A stretch of 64,000 nucleotides of DNA from Saliniradius amylolyticus (lineage in GTDB: Bacteria; Pseudomonadota; Gammaproteobacteria; Enterobacterales; Alteromonadaceae): NCBI RefSeq assembly GCF_003143555.1, contig NZ_CP029347.1, forward strand, positions 1,612,001-1,676,000, read 5' to 3'. The position numbers were made by a program, and so were the translations under genes. Positions 48,596-59,293 of the stretch are shown here, in pieces. The notes under the pieces were generated by a model. That model was not told where the DNA came from and made no database searches. It saw only the letters and a program-made list of their open reading frames with translations. Each line of letters starts with the position of its first letter. Within the stretch, counting starts at the first letter, position 1.

Positions 48596-51205
48596 TCACT
48601 CTTCTGTCGTGGTGATACCTTCGGCGCCATTATCGCCGGTTTCTGCAGCGGACTCTTGCCCGTCTTCTAATTGTTCTTCGTCCACTTCCTCGATGCGTTG
48701 CAGTCCTACCACAAACTCACCGTCGGCAGTACGAATCAGACGCACACCCTGAGTATTACGACCCACACTGGAGACTTCGTTCACCCGGGTACGTACTAGG
48801 GTGCCCTGATTGGAAATCAGCATGATTTCGTCAAACTCGTTCACCTGGACGGCCCCCACCACGTCACCGTTACGTTCGGTTACCTTGATGGACACGACGC
48901 CCTTGGTGCCACGGCTCTTAGTGGGATACTCAGCCAGAGAAGTACGCTTACCAAAACCATTTTCGGTGGCGGTGAGCACCTCACCCTCGCCTTCCGGCAC
49001 GATCAGCGATACCACTTTCTGATCGTCTTCCAGCTTAATGCCCCGAACCCCAGTGGCCGTTCGGCCCATAGAGCGCACTTGATCCTCAGGGAAGCGCACC
49101 ACCTTGCCGGCATCGGAGAACAGCATGATCTCACTGTCGCCGCCGGTCAATGCAACGCCAATCAATTCATCGCCGTCATTGAGGTTCACGGCGATAATGC
49201 CACTGGCCCGAGGACGAGAGTACTGTGTCAGATCGGTCTTTTTCACCGTGCCGTGGGCCGTCGCCATAAAGACGAATTTGTCTTCCACAAACTCGCGGAT
49301 AGGCAGCATGGCCGTAATGCGTTCGTTGTCTTCCAACGGCAGTATGTTGACGATCGGTTTGCCACGCGCATTACGGCTGGCCAGAGGCAATTGATACGTC
49401 TTGATCCAATACAGACGGCCGCGACTGGAGAAGCACAGAATATAGTCATGGGTATTGGCGATCAGAAGGCGATTAATAAAGTCCTCGTCCTTCATCTTCG
49501 TGGCTGCTTTGCCCTTACCACCCCGGCGCTGGGCTTCATATTCGCCCAGCTTCTGATACTTAACATACCCTTCATGGGACAGGGTCACCACCACGTCTTC
49601 AGAGTCGATCAGATCTTCCATGTCGATCTCATGGCTGGCAGCGGTGATTTCGGTGCGGCGCTCATCACCGTATTCGGCGCGGATTTTCTCCAACTCTTCG
49701 CGAATGACTTCCATCAAGCGCTCGGGACTTTCCAAGATATGGATCAGCTCCGCGATCAGATCCAACAGCTCTTTATACTCGCCCAGAATCTTCTCATGTT
49801 CTAAACCGGTCAGTTTGTGCAGGCGCAGTTCCAGAATCGCCTGAGCCTGTTGCTCGGTCAGGTAATACTCGCCGTCGCGAATGCCGTATTCCGGCGCCAG
49901 CCAATCGGGACGGGCCGCATCCACACCGGCACGCTCCAGCATGTCGGTCACATGGCCTAATTGCCAGCCACGAGACACTAAGCCTTCTTTGGCATCCGCC
50001 GGGCTGGGTGAAGCCTTAATCAATTCGATAATAGGATCGATATTAGCCAGTGCAATCGCCAGGCCTTCGAGGATATGGGCCCGATCGCGCGCTTTACGCA
50101 GGTCGAACACGGTACGACGAGTCACGACTTCACGGCGATGCAGAATAAAGGCTTCCAGCATCTCTTTGAGGGTGAACACCTTAGGCTGGTTGTTTTCCAG
50201 CGCGACCATATTGATGCCAAATACTGTCTGTAACTGAGTATTGGCATACAGATGGTTCAGCAGAACTTCGGCCGACTCGTTGCGTTTCACCTCAATAACG
50301 ATACGCATACCGTCTTTGTCGGATTCGTCACGCAACGCGGAGACGCCCTCAACACGTTTTTCTTTAACCAGCTCGGCGATCTTCTCGATCAGACGTGCCT
50401 TATTCACCTGATAAGGGATCTCGGTGACAATAATGGTTTCTTTACCATTGTCGTCGCATTCGATATCAGCCTTGGCGCGCAGGTAAATCTTGCCTCGCCC
50501 CGTTCGATAGGCCTCTTCGATGCCTTTCCGGCCGCTGATAGTAGCCGCAGTGGGGAAATCCGGACCCGGGATGAACTGGATCAGTTCTTCGATGCTGATA
50601 TCCGGATTCTTAATCAATTCGATACAGCCGTTCACCACCTCGGTCAGGTTATGTGGCGGGATATTAGTGGCCATACCCACGGCAATACCAGAAGAGCCAT
50701 TGACCAAAAGGTTTGGCACCTTAGTAGGCAGCACATCGGGGATCTGCTCGGTGTTGTCGTAGTTAGGCACATAGTCGACGGTTTCTTTTTCCAGATCCGC
50801 CAGCAGTTCACCGGCAATCTTGGCCATGCGAACTTCGGTATAACGCATGGCCGCGGCCGAATCGCCATCCACTGAGCCAAAGTTCCCCTGCCCGTCCACC
50901 AGCATATAACGCAGGGAGAACGACTGAGCCATACGCACAATGGTGTCATAAACCGCCGAGTCACCATGGGGATGGTACTTACCGATAACATCCCCGACCA
51001 CACGGGCCGATTTTTTGTATGGCTTGTTAAAATCATTTTTGAGTTCGTGCATGGCGAACAGCACACGGCGGTGCACTGGTTTAAGACCATCACGAACGTC
51101 GGGCAGCGCTCGCCCGACGATTACACTCATGGCGTAATCCAGGTAAGAGTTCTTCAGCTCTTCCTCAATATTAATGGGGAGTATTTCTTTGGCGCGCTCA
51201 GTCAT
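48596..51205 (-). CDS. gyrA: DNA gyrase subunit A
   Basis: An 869-residue topoisomerase subunit. The catalytic Tyr122 is in [10 protein letters not shown]. The quinolone-determining positions are the wild-type Ser83 and Asp87 ([11 protein letters not shown]), so no target mutation is seen. The GyrA box that wraps DNA is seen as Q-R-R-G-G-K-G. Start: ATG 51205 ([12 protein letters not shown]); the 22 codons upstream in the same frame are not conserved. The C-terminus ends in an acidic tail. Divergent from ubiG with 236 bases between. Confidence 0.98.
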   Translation of the reverse strand: MTERAKEILPINIEEELKNSYLDYAMSVIVGRALPDVRDGLKPVHRRVLFAMHELKNDFNKPYKKSARVVGDVIGKYHPHGDSAVYDTIVRMAQSFSLRYMLVDGQGNFGSVDGDSAAAMRYTEVRMAKIAGELLADLEKETVDYVPNYDNTEQIPDVLPTKVPNLLVNGSSGIAVGMATNIPPHNLTEVVNGCIELIKNPDISIEELIQFIPGPDFPTAATISGRKGIEEAYRTGRGKIYLRAKADIECDDNGKETIIVTEIPYQVNKARLIEKIAELVKEKRVEGVSALRDESDKDGMRIVIEVKRNESAEVLLNHLYANTQLQTVFGINMVALENNQPKVFTLKEMLEAFILHRREVVTRRTVFDLRKARDRAHILEGLAIALANIDPIIELIKASPSPADAKEGLVSRGWQLGHVTDMLERAGVDAARPDWLAPEYGIRDGEYYLTEQQAQAILELRLHKLTGLEHEKILGEYKELLDLIAELIHILESPERLMEVIREELEKIRAEYGDERRTEITAASHEIDMEDLIDSEDVVVTLSHEGYVKYQKLGEYEAQRRGGKGKAATKMKDEDFINRLLIANTHDYILCFSSRGRLYWIKTYQLPLASRNARGKPIVNILPLEDNERITAMLPIREFVEDKFVFMATAHGTVKKTDLTQYSRPRASGIIAVNLNDGDELIGVALTGGDSEIMLFSDAGKVVRFPEDQVRSMGRTATGVRGIKLEDDQKVVSLIVPEGEGEVLTATENGFGKRTSLAEYPTKSRGTKGVVSIKVTERNGDVVGAVQVNEFDEIMLISNQGTLVRTRVNEVSSVGRNTQGVRLIRTADGEFVVGLQRIEEVDEEQLEDGQESAAETGDNGAEGITTTEE

Positions 51206-51441
51206 ATACTGCGTTGTCCCTTTGTTCTTATTAGAATCAGCGGGCGAATATCGGGATGCCTTTCGCCGCAACCGAACCGGCAGCGCAGAGTAGATTCTGC
51301 GCCCTTATACAATCGCCCGATTCTACCACCATCCTTTGCAAATAAATAGCCACTGACTGAGTAGATAAGTCCATTTAGGCCTAGTCCGTTTTTGCTCAAC
51401 TATTTATACTGCCGGTCAGATTTTTCAGTAGTGAGCAGACC

Positions 51442-52155
51442 ATGACCACAGAGGCCAACCAGAACGTTGATCGAAACGAAATAGATAAATTTTCTGCCAT
51501 CGCCAGCCGTTGGTGGGATCCAGAGGGTGAGTTCAAACCCTTGCACCAAATCAATCCGCTGAGAGTAGATTTTATCGCCAGTCAAAGTGGCGGTCTGTTC
51601 GATAAAACAGTGCTGGATGTTGGTTGTGGTGGCGGCCTTTTGTGTGAGGCCATGACCAGACTTGGCGCTAAGGTAACGGGTATCGATATGGCTGAGGAGT
51701 CATTAAGTGTTGCGCGCCTACATGCACTGGAATCGCAGCTGGATATCAACTATCACGCTACCACCGCGGAAGCTTATGCCGAAGACAACGCCGGGCAGTT
51801 TGAAGTGATAACCTGTCTGGAAATGTTAGAACATGTGCCCGACCCTGAATCTGTGGTCAGGGCTTGCACCAAGCTGGTCAAGCCAGGGGGCCATGTGTTT
51901 TTCTCAACCCTTAACCGCAATATTAAATCCTATCTGATGGCCATTGTCGGTGCCGAGTATGTGCTGGGATTAGTGCCTAAGGGAACGCATGAACACGGCA
52001 AATTTATCAAGCCTTCTGAACTATTACACTGGCTGGACAGTACTCCGTTGCAGGCACAAAAAATGGAGGGCTTGCATATGAATCCGTTAACCGGCCAGTA
52101 CTACCTGTCGGACAGCAATGTGGATGTGAACTACCTGCTGCACTGCCGGGCCTGA
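51442..52155 (+). CDS. ubiG: Ubiquinone biosynthesis O-methyltransferase
   Basis: A 237-residue SAM-dependent methyltransferase that performs both O-methylations of ubiquinone synthesis. Motif I is [15 protein letters not shown] and the UbiG-type start has [21 protein letters not shown]. The ATG at 51442 is used, 236 bases from gyrA on the other strand. The HAD gene follows four bases after its stop. Confidence 0.97.
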   Translation: MTTEANQNVDRNEIDKFSAIASRWWDPEGEFKPLHQINPLRVDFIASQSGGLFDKTVLDVGCGGGLLCEAMTRLGAKVTGIDMAEESLSVARLHALESQLDINYHATTAEAYAEDNAGQFEVITCLEMLEHVPDPESVVRACTKLVKPGGHVFFSTLNRNIKSYLMAIVGAEYVLGLVPKGTHEHGKFIKPSELLHWLDSTPLQAQKMEGLHMNPLTGQYYLSDSNVDVNYLLHCRA

Positions 52156-52158
52156 TTA

Positions 52159-52833
52159 ATGACAGACTCGTTTCCAGCCAGGCCACAGGCGCTATTGTTT
52201 GACTTAGACGGCACCTTATTGGATACCGCCGATGATATGGGCACGGCCCTAAACCAGTTGCTAAAAGCGTATCAGCGTCCACCAGCCAAGGCTGAGGATT
52301 ATCGGTTGATCGCCTCCCACGGTGCTAAAGGGATGCTGACACTGGGCTTTGGAGAGCACCTGCCCGACCTGGGGCAAGCAAGTCTGCGGCAACAGTTTTT
52401 GGATTTGTATGCCACCGCCATCTGCCGTCATACGCGTTTATATGACGGTATAGAAGCCGTGATCAGTACATTGACTCAACAAGGCATACCCTGGGGAATT
52501 GTTACCAATAAACCCCAGACGCTCACCGAAAAGCTGCTAAAGCATTTTCCGGTTTTGTCTGCCGCCGACATCATTCTTTGCGGTGATAGCCTGCCAAGGC
52601 GTAAGCCAGACCCATTACCGTTAACCTATGCAGCCGAGAAGTTGGAGGTGGTGTCCCGCCATTGCTGGTATATCGGTGATGCCCGACGGGATATTGATGC
52701 TGCTCTCGGGGCGGGCATGATCGCCATTTTGGCTGAGTACGGTTATATCCACCCTAATGAGAATCCCCAACAGTGGCCGGCGGATTACCGGATTACGCAC
52801 CCAGAGGCATTGTTGGCGTGGTTGGTTCCCTGA
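52159..52833 (+). CDS. HAD-IA phosphatase, phosphoglycolate phosphatase / MupP-like
   Basis: A 224-residue HAD phosphatase with motif I L-L-F-D-L-D-G-T-L-L-D-T-A, motif II G-I-V-T-N-K-P, motif III R-R-K-P-D-P-L and motif IV Y-I-G-D-A-R-R-D-I-D. It is a close relative of Gph. The tight linkage to ubiG is the arrangement of MupP, the N-acetylmuramic acid 6-phosphate phosphatase of pseudomonads, so peptidoglycan recycling is a possible role; phosphoglycolate removal is the alternative. No other recycling genes (amgK, murU) are in the window, so the choice remains open. Confidence 0.85.
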   Translation: MTDSFPARPQALLFDLDGTLLDTADDMGTALNQLLKAYQRPPAKAEDYRLIASHGAKGMLTLGFGEHLPDLGQASLRQQFLDLYATAICRHTRLYDGIEAVISTLTQQGIPWGIVTNKPQTLTEKLLKHFPVLSAADIILCGDSLPRRKPDPLPLTYAAEKLEVVSRHCWYIGDARRDIDAALGAGMIAILAEYGYIHPNENPQQWPADYRITHPEALLAWLVP

Positions 52834-53216
52834 CGAAAAAATACCCACATCTTGTGACATAATAATGAAGCAACCACTATATATCGTATTATAATAACTA
52901 GCGTATTTTTAGAATCAAAAAATTTATAGAGAAATTCCTCCCTAAAAAAGCCTTGCATTTTACACACTGGCGATAACACCGAGATTGCTGCGTGAGTCGA
53001 TACTAACTCAAATACATCTTGTGTCTGACTGACCATTTAAACACCATATATTGGGTTGCACATTCCCTAAAACCTCACTATCTTGTGTCACCAGTTGCCA
53101 GGGACTTCAATCGTTTCATCTTGCTCCGGTTGATTGCGGCAACGAGCTGTTCTCACTTTGATTTTTTGTTCCGTTTCCCAGACGGAGCAAGCTAATAACA
53201 ATAAACGGCGACTAGC
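52834..53216 (+). promoter_or_regulatory. nrdA upstream region with sigma-70 promoter and candidate NrdR box
   Basis: No gene fits in these 383 bases. TTGCAC (53056-53061) and TATCTT (53079-53084) are 17 bases apart and give a plausible nrdA promoter with a leader of about 125 bases. Overlapping its -35 at 53041-53056 is ACACCATATATTGGGT, close to the NrdR box (acaCwAtATaTwGtgt). A weaker copy covers the -10 (53075-53090), 34 bases further on, slightly more than the usual 31-32. Another isolated box-like sequence lies at 52874-52889. Confidence 0.5.
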
Positions 53217-55541
53217 ATGAACAACAACATTCTCGTTACCAAGCGCTGCGGCGAAACCGAGCCACTGGATCTGGACAAAATTCATAAAGTCATCACCTGG
53301 GCAGCCAAAGGCCTGAACAATGTGTCTGTCTCTCAGGTGGAGATAAAAGCCCATATTCAGTTTTATGACGGTATCAAGACTGCCGACATTCACGAAACTC
53401 TGATCAAATCAGCCGCGGATTTAATTTCCAAGGATGCGCCTGACTATCAGTATCTGGCTGCACGACTAGCCATCTTCCACCTGCGTAAAAAAGCATATGG
53501 GCAGTTTGAACCGCCTAAGCTGTACGAGCAGGTAGTGAAAATGGTGGAGCTGGGTAAGTATGATCCCCATCTGTTGCAGGACTACAGTAAAGATGAGTTG
53601 GATCAGCTTGGTGAATACATCGATCACTGGCGTGATATGAACTTCAGCTATGCCGCCGTTAAACAGCTGGAAGGCAAGTATTTGGTACAAAACCGGGTCA
53701 CCGGTGATATCTACGAGAGTGCACAGTTTCTGTATATGTTGGTCGCCGCGTGCCTGTTCGCCAACTATCCCAAGGATACCCGACTGAGCTACATCAAGCG
53801 TTTCTATGATGCGGTATCCCAGTTCAAGATTTCCCTGCCCACGCCTATTATGTCGGGTGTGCGCACACCAACGCGGCAATTCAGTTCCTGTGTCTTGATC
53901 GAAACCGGTGATAGCCTGGATTCCATTAACGCGACTGCCAGCGCCATTGTTAAATACGTCAGTCAACGTGCTGGCATTGGCGTTAACGCCGGTCGTATCC
54001 GCGCTCTGGGTAGCCCCATTCGCGGCGGCGAGGCTTTCCATACCGGCTGTATCCCGTTTTACAAGTACTTCCAAACCGCGGTTAAAAGTTGCTCTCAGGG
54101 CGGTGTGCGCGGTGGCGCTGCTACCCTGTTCTATCCGCTATGGCACCTGGAAGTGGAGTCGCTGATGGTGCTGAAAAACAACCGCGGCGTGGAGGAAAAC
54201 CGGGTACGGCACCTGGACTACGGCGTACAGTTTAATAAGCTGATGTATCAGCGTCTGATCAAGGATCAAGACATCACTTTATTCAGCCCCTCGGACGTAC
54301 CTGGGCTGTATGATGCCTTCTTCCAGGATCAGGACAAATTTGAACAGCTCTATGTTCAGTACGAAAATGATCCCAGCATTCGCAAGAAGACCATTCGCGC
54401 CATTGAGCTATTCAGCCTGTTTATGCAGGAGCGAGCCAGTACCGGCCGCATTTATCTGCAGAATGTGGATCACTGCAATACACACAGTCCTTTCGATGCC
54501 AAGGTGGCTCCGGTACGCCAGAGCAACCTGTGTCTGGAAATTGCCCTGCCCACTAAACCGCTGGAGCACGTGAACGACGAAAACGGCGAGATTGCCCTTT
54601 GCACTCTGTCGGCCTTCAATCTGGGCAAGATCGAAAGCTTGGATGATTTTGAAGAAATGGCCGATCTGGCGGTCCGCGCTCTGGATAGTCTGCTGGATTA
54701 CCAGGACTACCCGGTCCCTGCTGCCTATAATGCCACCATGGGTCGCCGCACCCTGGGGATTGGCGTAATTAACTTTGCCTATTACCTGGCTAAGCACGGC
54801 GTGAAATACTCCGATGGCAGCGCCAACGGCCTGGTACACAAGACGTTTGAGGCGATGCAGTATTACCTTCTCAAAGCCTCAAACAATCTGGCGAAAGAGA
54901 AAGGCAAATGCCCGAAATTTGATGAGACCACCTACTCACAAGGCATCCTACCTGTAGATACTTACAAAAAGGATTTGGATTCGGTCTGTAATGAGCCGCT
55001 GCATCTGGACTGGGAAGGTCTGCGCAAAGACATTGTTGAACACGGTCTGCGTAACTCTACCTTGTCAGCTCTGATGCCGTCGGAAACCTCATCACAGATT
55101 TCTAACGCCACCAATGGCATCGAGCCACCTCGCGGCCACATTAGTGTGAAGAGCAGTAAGGATGGTGTGCTGAAACAGGTGGTTCCAGATTACGAAAATC
55201 TCAAAGACGCCTATGAGCTGTTGTGGGACATCCCCTCCAACGATGGCTATCTGCAACTGGTGGGCATCATGCAGAAGTTTGTGGACCAGACCATCTCCGC
55301 TAACACTAATTATGACCCCAGCAAATACGACGGTGGCAAGGTGCCCATGAAGCTGTTGCTTAAAGACATGCTGACCGCCTACAAGCTTGGGGTGAAGACC
55401 GCTTACTACCACAACACTCGTGACGGTGCGAAAGACGACCAGAATGACCTGATTGCCGGTAGCCAGGCACCCAAGGAAAAAGAAGCCGAAGTCGTGGTCG
55501 AAGAAGATGACGACTGCGCCGGCGGTGCCTGCAAAATCTAA
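53217..55541 (+). CDS. nrdA: Ribonucleoside-diphosphate reductase class Ia, alpha subunit
   Basis: A 774-residue enzyme subunit that reduces ribonucleoside diphosphates. An N-terminal ATP-cone ([18 protein letters not shown]) senses dATP. The catalytic residues are seen: Cys in [21 protein letters not shown] (Asn, Cys, Glu) and Cys in [10 protein letters not shown]. The redox-relay cysteines are in the C-terminal C-A-G-G-A-C-K-I. It leads the nrdA-nrdB-yfaE operon and may be repressed by NrdR. Confidence 0.98.
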   Translation: MNNNILVTKRCGETEPLDLDKIHKVITWAAKGLNNVSVSQVEIKAHIQFYDGIKTADIHETLIKSAADLISKDAPDYQYLAARLAIFHLRKKAYGQFEPPKLYEQVVKMVELGKYDPHLLQDYSKDELDQLGEYIDHWRDMNFSYAAVKQLEGKYLVQNRVTGDIYESAQFLYMLVAACLFANYPKDTRLSYIKRFYDAVSQFKISLPTPIMSGVRTPTRQFSSCVLIETGDSLDSINATASAIVKYVSQRAGIGVNAGRIRALGSPIRGGEAFHTGCIPFYKYFQTAVKSCSQGGVRGGAATLFYPLWHLEVESLMVLKNNRGVEENRVRHLDYGVQFNKLMYQRLIKDQDITLFSPSDVPGLYDAFFQDQDKFEQLYVQYENDPSIRKKTIRAIELFSLFMQERASTGRIYLQNVDHCNTHSPFDAKVAPVRQSNLCLEIALPTKPLEHVNDENGEIALCTLSAFNLGKIESLDDFEEMADLAVRALDSLLDYQDYPVPAAYNATMGRRTLGIGVINFAYYLAKHGVKYSDGSANGLVHKTFEAMQYYLLKASNNLAKEKGKCPKFDETTYSQGILPVDTYKKDLDSVCNEPLHLDWEGLRKDIVEHGLRNSTLSALMPSETSSQISNATNGIEPPRGHISVKSSKDGVLKQVVPDYENLKDAYELLWDIPSNDGYLQLVGIMQKFVDQTISANTNYDPSKYDGGKVPMKLLLKDMLTAYKLGVKTAYYHNTRDGAKDDQNDLIAGSQAPKEKEAEVVVEEDDDCAGGACKI

Positions 55542-55600
55542 TATTCGGGGCGGCGATAAGCCGCCCCTTATTGTGTTGCATTTCGAGTATTAAAAAACCT

Positions 55601-56731
55601 ATGAAATATACCACCTTTAATCAGCACTCCATTGATCCTCTTGCCGAGCCGATGTTTTTCGGCAACCCGGTCAATGTGGCCCGTTATGATCAACAAAAAC
55701 ACAGCATCTTCGAGAAGCTGATCGAAAAGCAGATAAGCTTCTTCTGGCGTCCTGAAGAAGTGGACGTCAGCCGCGATCGTATGGACTTCCAGAAGCTGTC
55801 CGAGCAAGAAAAACACATCTTCGTGTCCAATCTGAAATACCAGACGCTGCTGGACTCGGTACAGGGTCGCAGTCCTAATATCGCCCTGCTGCCCATCGTG
55901 TCGCTGCCAGAGCTGGAAACCTGGATTGAGACCTGGTCCTTCTTCGAGACCATCCACTCGCGCTCCTACACCCATATTCTGCGCAATCTGTTTGACGATC
56001 CCAGCTCGGTGTTTGAAGACATCGTGCAAAATGATGAGATTAAACGTCGTGCCACCGATATCTCCCGTTACTACGACGATCTCATCTTCGCCACCCAACT
56101 TTGGCAAACACAAGGTGAAGGCACCCACACCGTCGACGGCGAGACTCATGTCATCAATCAGCGCGAGCTTAAGAAAAAGCTCTACCTGTGCATGAACTCG
56201 GTTAATGCCTTGGAAGCCATTCGCTTCTATGTCTCCTTTGCCTGTACCTTCGCCTTTGCCGAACGCAAACTGATGGAAGGCAATTCCAAGCTGATTAAGC
56301 TGATCGCACGGGATGAGAACCTGCACCTCACCTCAACCCAGCATATCCTCAACCTTTGGGCCAAGGGCAAAGACGACCCGGAAATGGCCGAAGTCGCCGA
56401 GGAGTGTAAAGAGGAAGCCCGGCAGATCTTCATGACTGCCGTCGAGCAGGAAAAGCAATGGGCCGAGTATCTGTTCCAGTACGGCTCCATGATCGGCCTG
56501 AACAAGGACATCCTCTGCCAGTACGTCGAGTTTATTGCCAATCAGCGCATGATGGCCATCGGCTTCGAGGCTCCCTTTGATATCAAATCCAACCCCCTGC
56601 CCTGGATGAACAACTACCTGAACTCAGATAATGTGCAGGTAGCGCCTCAGGAAGCGGAAATCAGCTCCTATCTGGTGGGTCAGATCGACAGCGAAGTCAG
56701 CAGCGATGACTTTGGAGACTTCGATCTCTAA
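55601..56731 (+). CDS. nrdB: Ribonucleoside-diphosphate reductase class Ia, beta subunit
   Basis: A 376-residue diiron protein that generates the tyrosyl radical. The radical Tyr122 is in H-S-R-S-Y-T-H-I, and iron ligands are in [13 protein letters not shown] and I-A-R-D-E-N-L-H-L. The C-terminal tail D-D-F-G-D-F-D-L docks on NrdA. The frame opens ten codons earlier, but ATG 55601 (M-K-Y-T-T-F-N-Q) gives the E. coli length and start. It follows nrdA by 59 bases. Confidence 0.98.
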   Translation: MKYTTFNQHSIDPLAEPMFFGNPVNVARYDQQKHSIFEKLIEKQISFFWRPEEVDVSRDRMDFQKLSEQEKHIFVSNLKYQTLLDSVQGRSPNIALLPIVSLPELETWIETWSFFETIHSRSYTHILRNLFDDPSSVFEDIVQNDEIKRRATDISRYYDDLIFATQLWQTQGEGTHTVDGETHVINQRELKKKLYLCMNSVNALEAIRFYVSFACTFAFAERKLMEGNSKLIKLIARDENLHLTSTQHILNLWAKGKDDPEMAEVAEECKEEARQIFMTAVEQEKQWAEYLFQYGSMIGLNKDILCQYVEFIANQRMMAIGFEAPFDIKSNPLPWMNNYLNSDNVQVAPQEAEISSYLVGQIDSEVSSDDFGDFDL

Positions 56732-56736
56732 AGCCC

Positions 56737-57009
56737 ATGAGTCACAGTAAGGATGACGTGTTTATGATTCAGGTGAATGAACAACCGGCCTTCGAGTGCC
56801 CTAAGGACAAAACGGTACTCGAAGCCATGGAGTCCAACGACCTGGAAGTCCACTTTCACTGTCGGGAAGGCTTTTGCGGCGCCTGCCGTACTAAGCTTGT
56901 CGACGGTGAAGTGGATTACACCACCGACCCGCTCGCTTTTATCGACGATGACGAAATCCTGCCGTGTTGCTGTGTGCCCAAGAGTGCCATTAAGCTCAAA
57001 CAGGTTTAG
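56737..57009 (+). CDS. yfaE: 2Fe-2S ferredoxin-like protein YfaE, maintains NrdB diferric cluster
   Basis: A 90-residue plant-type ferredoxin. The cluster ligands are in H-C-R-E-G-F-C-G-A-C-R-T-K-L (three cysteines) and L-P-C-C-C-V-P (fourth). YfaE reduces the NrdB iron and helps regenerate its radical. It lies six bases after nrdB. ATG 56737 is taken; ATG 56764, with AAGGA upstream, would also give a functional protein of 81 residues, close to the E. coli length (84). Confidence 0.95.
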   Translation: MSHSKDDVFMIQVNEQPAFECPKDKTVLEAMESNDLEVHFHCREGFCGACRTKLVDGEVDYTTDPLAFIDDDEILPCCCVPKSAIKLKQV

Positions 57010-57139
57010 GCATCCAGCCTTTTGCTTGAACCCTACGCTGGCCTTTGAAACCATGCTGTCATCTATCCCATGAAACAATATGGAACTCAGGGTATAAATC
57101 CCTGTCTCTAGGTTTTAGCCTGATCGCAAAGGAGCTGCC

Positions 57140-57469
57140 ATGACACCTCGACTTAAACTGCTTTTTGTTTTATCCACCGTCTTATATTGCAGCGGCTGTA
57201 CCGTGTTGGGCGGTATACTCGATCACAGTATTGGTGCTGACGATCCAGCCTTGCAAGTTATCGGTGAAGGCATTGACCGAGCCATACTTCACCAGATACA
57301 GAATAAAAAAATCAAAGATTGCTACGACTATCCTGAAGGCATCCAACGTACCTCCTGTCTAAGTAAGGCCCGGGCGGCCAATAAGGCCATCAAAGCCCGT
57401 CATAAGCAACCACCATCGTCAGAACAGAATGAATTACGGTCTCATCCTCACTGGGTAAATGGGGCCTAA
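57140..57469 (+). CDS. Putative small lipoprotein
   Basis: A 109-residue protein with a signal peptide and a lipobox-like end: hydrophobic core L-L-F-V-L-S-T-V-L-Y then C-S-G-C, with the likely lipidated cysteine at residue 20. The -3 residue is Cys instead of Leu, which is less usual. After it come 60 residues with a D-R-A-I-L-H-Q-I-Q-N-K-K-I-K-D helix and two further cysteines (D-C-Y-D-Y and S-C-L-S). I recognise no family. GGAG precedes the start. It stands alone between yfaE and the diguanylate cyclase; a GCCAACGA/TCGTTGGC hairpin follows at 57488-57508. Confidence 0.65.
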   Translation: MTPRLKLLFVLSTVLYCSGCTVLGGILDHSIGADDPALQVIGEGIDRAILHQIQNKKIKDCYDYPEGIQRTSCLSKARAANKAIKARHKQPPSSEQNELRSHPHWVNGA

Positions 57470-57613
57470 GATGATCGCTTTGCCGCTGCCAACGATATTT
57501 TCGTTGGCTGGGTTGCCGGTTGCCAGTGGCTTTGGCTATCTGTACCCGGGTGCTAGTCGCTTTTCCCGTTAACTGGTAAGCTGTCAGTAAAGTAAGACAC
57601 TGGACGACCCATC

Positions 57614-58630
57614 GTGAGCGACGAGCTGGATAAATCCTTTCAGGTACTCAAACAGACCATTCCTCTGTTGCTGAAACACAAAATCCCGGCCATACCAACG
57701 AACTACGCGCTCTGGTATACCTACACAGCCAACCAAAAGCCGGAATTAAACCGCGAGTTGGACGCCATGACCGAGGCGGGCCGACCTATGTCAAAGGTGC
57801 ACGCCAAAGAGCTATACCGTAAGCACTTTGCCGACGAGCAGGAGGTCAGTAGCTGGCAGCTGCGTCAGTCACTGGAAGCCATGTTGATCGAGTTGTCCCA
57901 ATCCCTGACAGACACCAAGAACAATACTCATGAGTTCAAACAGTGCATGGACTCCTGTATGGACGATCTGGATAAAGTGGAGAAAGAGGGCTGGTCCATG
58001 GATGAGGTCATGCAACTGGTGCGTACCATGGTCACGGAAACCCAACAGATTCGCCGTTCCACCCTAGACTTTAGCGCTGCGCTTATCAGTGCGGAGAAAG
58101 AGATCGCCGAGTTACGCAGTAAGCTAGAAGAAACACAGCACGATGCCTTCTATGATGCTCTGACCGACCTCTATAACCGTCGCTATCTCGATGAAGAACT
58201 CGATAATATGAAGGTAGAAGACGGCGTGTGCCTTATTATGATCGATGCCGACCATTTCAAAGAGGTTAACGATAATTACGGCCACCAAATGGGTGATCGG
58301 GTGCTAAAGGCGATTGCTAAACAGCTGAAACAAAAGTGCCGAGATAATGCCGTACCCTATCGCTTTGGCGGCGAGGAGTTTGCCGTTTTAATGACTCACA
58401 GCAGTCTGAAACAGGCTACTCGTCAGGCCGAACTCATCCGCAAGTCGCTGGAAAAGATCACCGTAGTAGATAGGCGGGCTAACCGCACCTTAAGTGGTAT
58501 TACCGCCTCGTTTGGCGTGGCCGAATACCAAAAAGGGATGCGCCGCAGCGATTTATTAGAACAGGCCGATAAACAACTGTATGAGGCCAAGCGCCTGGGC
58601 CGGAACCGGGTAATGCCAATACCTGGTTAG
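57614..58630 (+). CDS. Cytosolic diguanylate cyclase (GGDEF domain)
   Basis: A 338-residue protein that should make cyclic di-GMP from GTP. Residues 1-160 are helical without a transmembrane segment and resemble the N-terminal regions of soluble diguanylate cyclases with a W-Y-T-Y motif (N-Y-A-L-W-Y-T-Y). A coiled-coil signalling helix (A-E-K-E-I-A-E-L-R-S-K-L-E) leads into the GGDEF domain with the intact active site R-F-G-G-E-E-F near residue 253. The allosteric inhibitory site RxxD is R-D-N-A here, so the last Asp is lost. The start is GTG 57614 without a clear ribosome binding site. Tail-to-tail overlap of four bases with the LRAT-like gene. Confidence 0.88.
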   Translation: MSDELDKSFQVLKQTIPLLLKHKIPAIPTNYALWYTYTANQKPELNRELDAMTEAGRPMSKVHAKELYRKHFADEQEVSSWQLRQSLEAMLIELSQSLTDTKNNTHEFKQCMDSCMDDLDKVEKEGWSMDEVMQLVRTMVTETQQIRRSTLDFSAALISAEKEIAELRSKLEETQHDAFYDALTDLYNRRYLDEELDNMKVEDGVCLIMIDADHFKEVNDNYGHQMGDRVLKAIAKQLKQKCRDNAVPYRFGGEEFAVLMTHSSLKQATRQAELIRKSLEKITVVDRRANRTLSGITASFGVAEYQKGMRRSDLLEQADKQLYEAKRLGRNRVMPIPG

Positions 58631-59127
58631 TCCAGCACGATCTCGCGCCAGCGGACCTCGCTGTCAAAGTAGTCATGCAGCACGGTGGTCAGCTCACCAA
58701 ACAGAATGACCTTGTCTGGATGGCCCAGACATTGGCTGACAAAGTGATGGCAATTACGGGCCAGCAAATGATAGTCATCGTATTCAAAAATACGCTGCAC
58801 CGCTTGAGCGGCGATCTGCTCGCAGGCTAACGGGTTGCCTTGGCTATCGCAGGCCACACGAATGGTGGAACCACTACGCTTGTCGATAAACCGTCGGGGC
58901 GCCACTGCCTTAATCAATCCACAGCCGTGACGTTCAATCACAGAGCCTTCCACCCAGATCCCCGAGTGCTCAAACATCCCATAAATACCACAGTACACCA
59001 CGGCACCGTCGGGGATATCCCGCGGCTTCAGCGCCAGACCGGCTTTCGTTTTGGCGGGTCTGGACAGATGATAACCGGCAACGCAGGCACCCAGCCCCAC
59101 GCCTGCCCAAATCAGAGGTAACGGCAT
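58627..59127 (-). CDS. LRAT-like (lecithin retinol acyltransferase domain) protein
   Basis: A 166-residue protein of the permuted papain-like NlpC/P60 superfamily. The LRAT H-box is seen in F-E-H-S-G-I-W-V-E-G (His54) and the catalytic Cys in L-L-A-R-N-C-H-H-F-V-S-Q-C (Cys126), the N-C-x-H-F-V order of LRAT/H-rev107 enzymes, which act on acyl thioesters or phospholipids. The N-terminus has a short hydrophobic segment (L-P-L-I-W-A-G-V-G-L-G-A-C-V-A-G) that may anchor it. Bacterial members are poorly known. ATG 59127 is used. Confidence 0.8.
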   Translation of the reverse strand: MPLPLIWAGVGLGACVAGYHLSRPAKTKAGLALKPRDIPDGAVVYCGIYGMFEHSGIWVEGSVIERHGCGLIKAVAPRRFIDKRSGSTIRVACDSQGNPLACEQIAAQAVQRIFEYDDYHLLARNCHHFVSQCLGHPDKVILFGELTTVLHDYFDSEVRWREIVLD

Positions 59128-59293
59128 AAGCTCTCGTAAATCAGTCTAAGTCAGACAAAACCCAGTGTGCCTGAAAATACTGCCAAAAATCGTGATCATT
59201 TGTAACACATTGTGAGCCCCGCTGACTTTCCCCACAGACAGGCATAGGTTAGTGTATAGGCCTGTAGAAATGTATGATTCAGCCAGTTACTTC

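Noticed and set aside
48596-51205. Possible quinolone-resistance gyrase
   Set aside because: Positions 83 and 87 are Ser and Asp, the susceptible form; no unusual residue in the loop.
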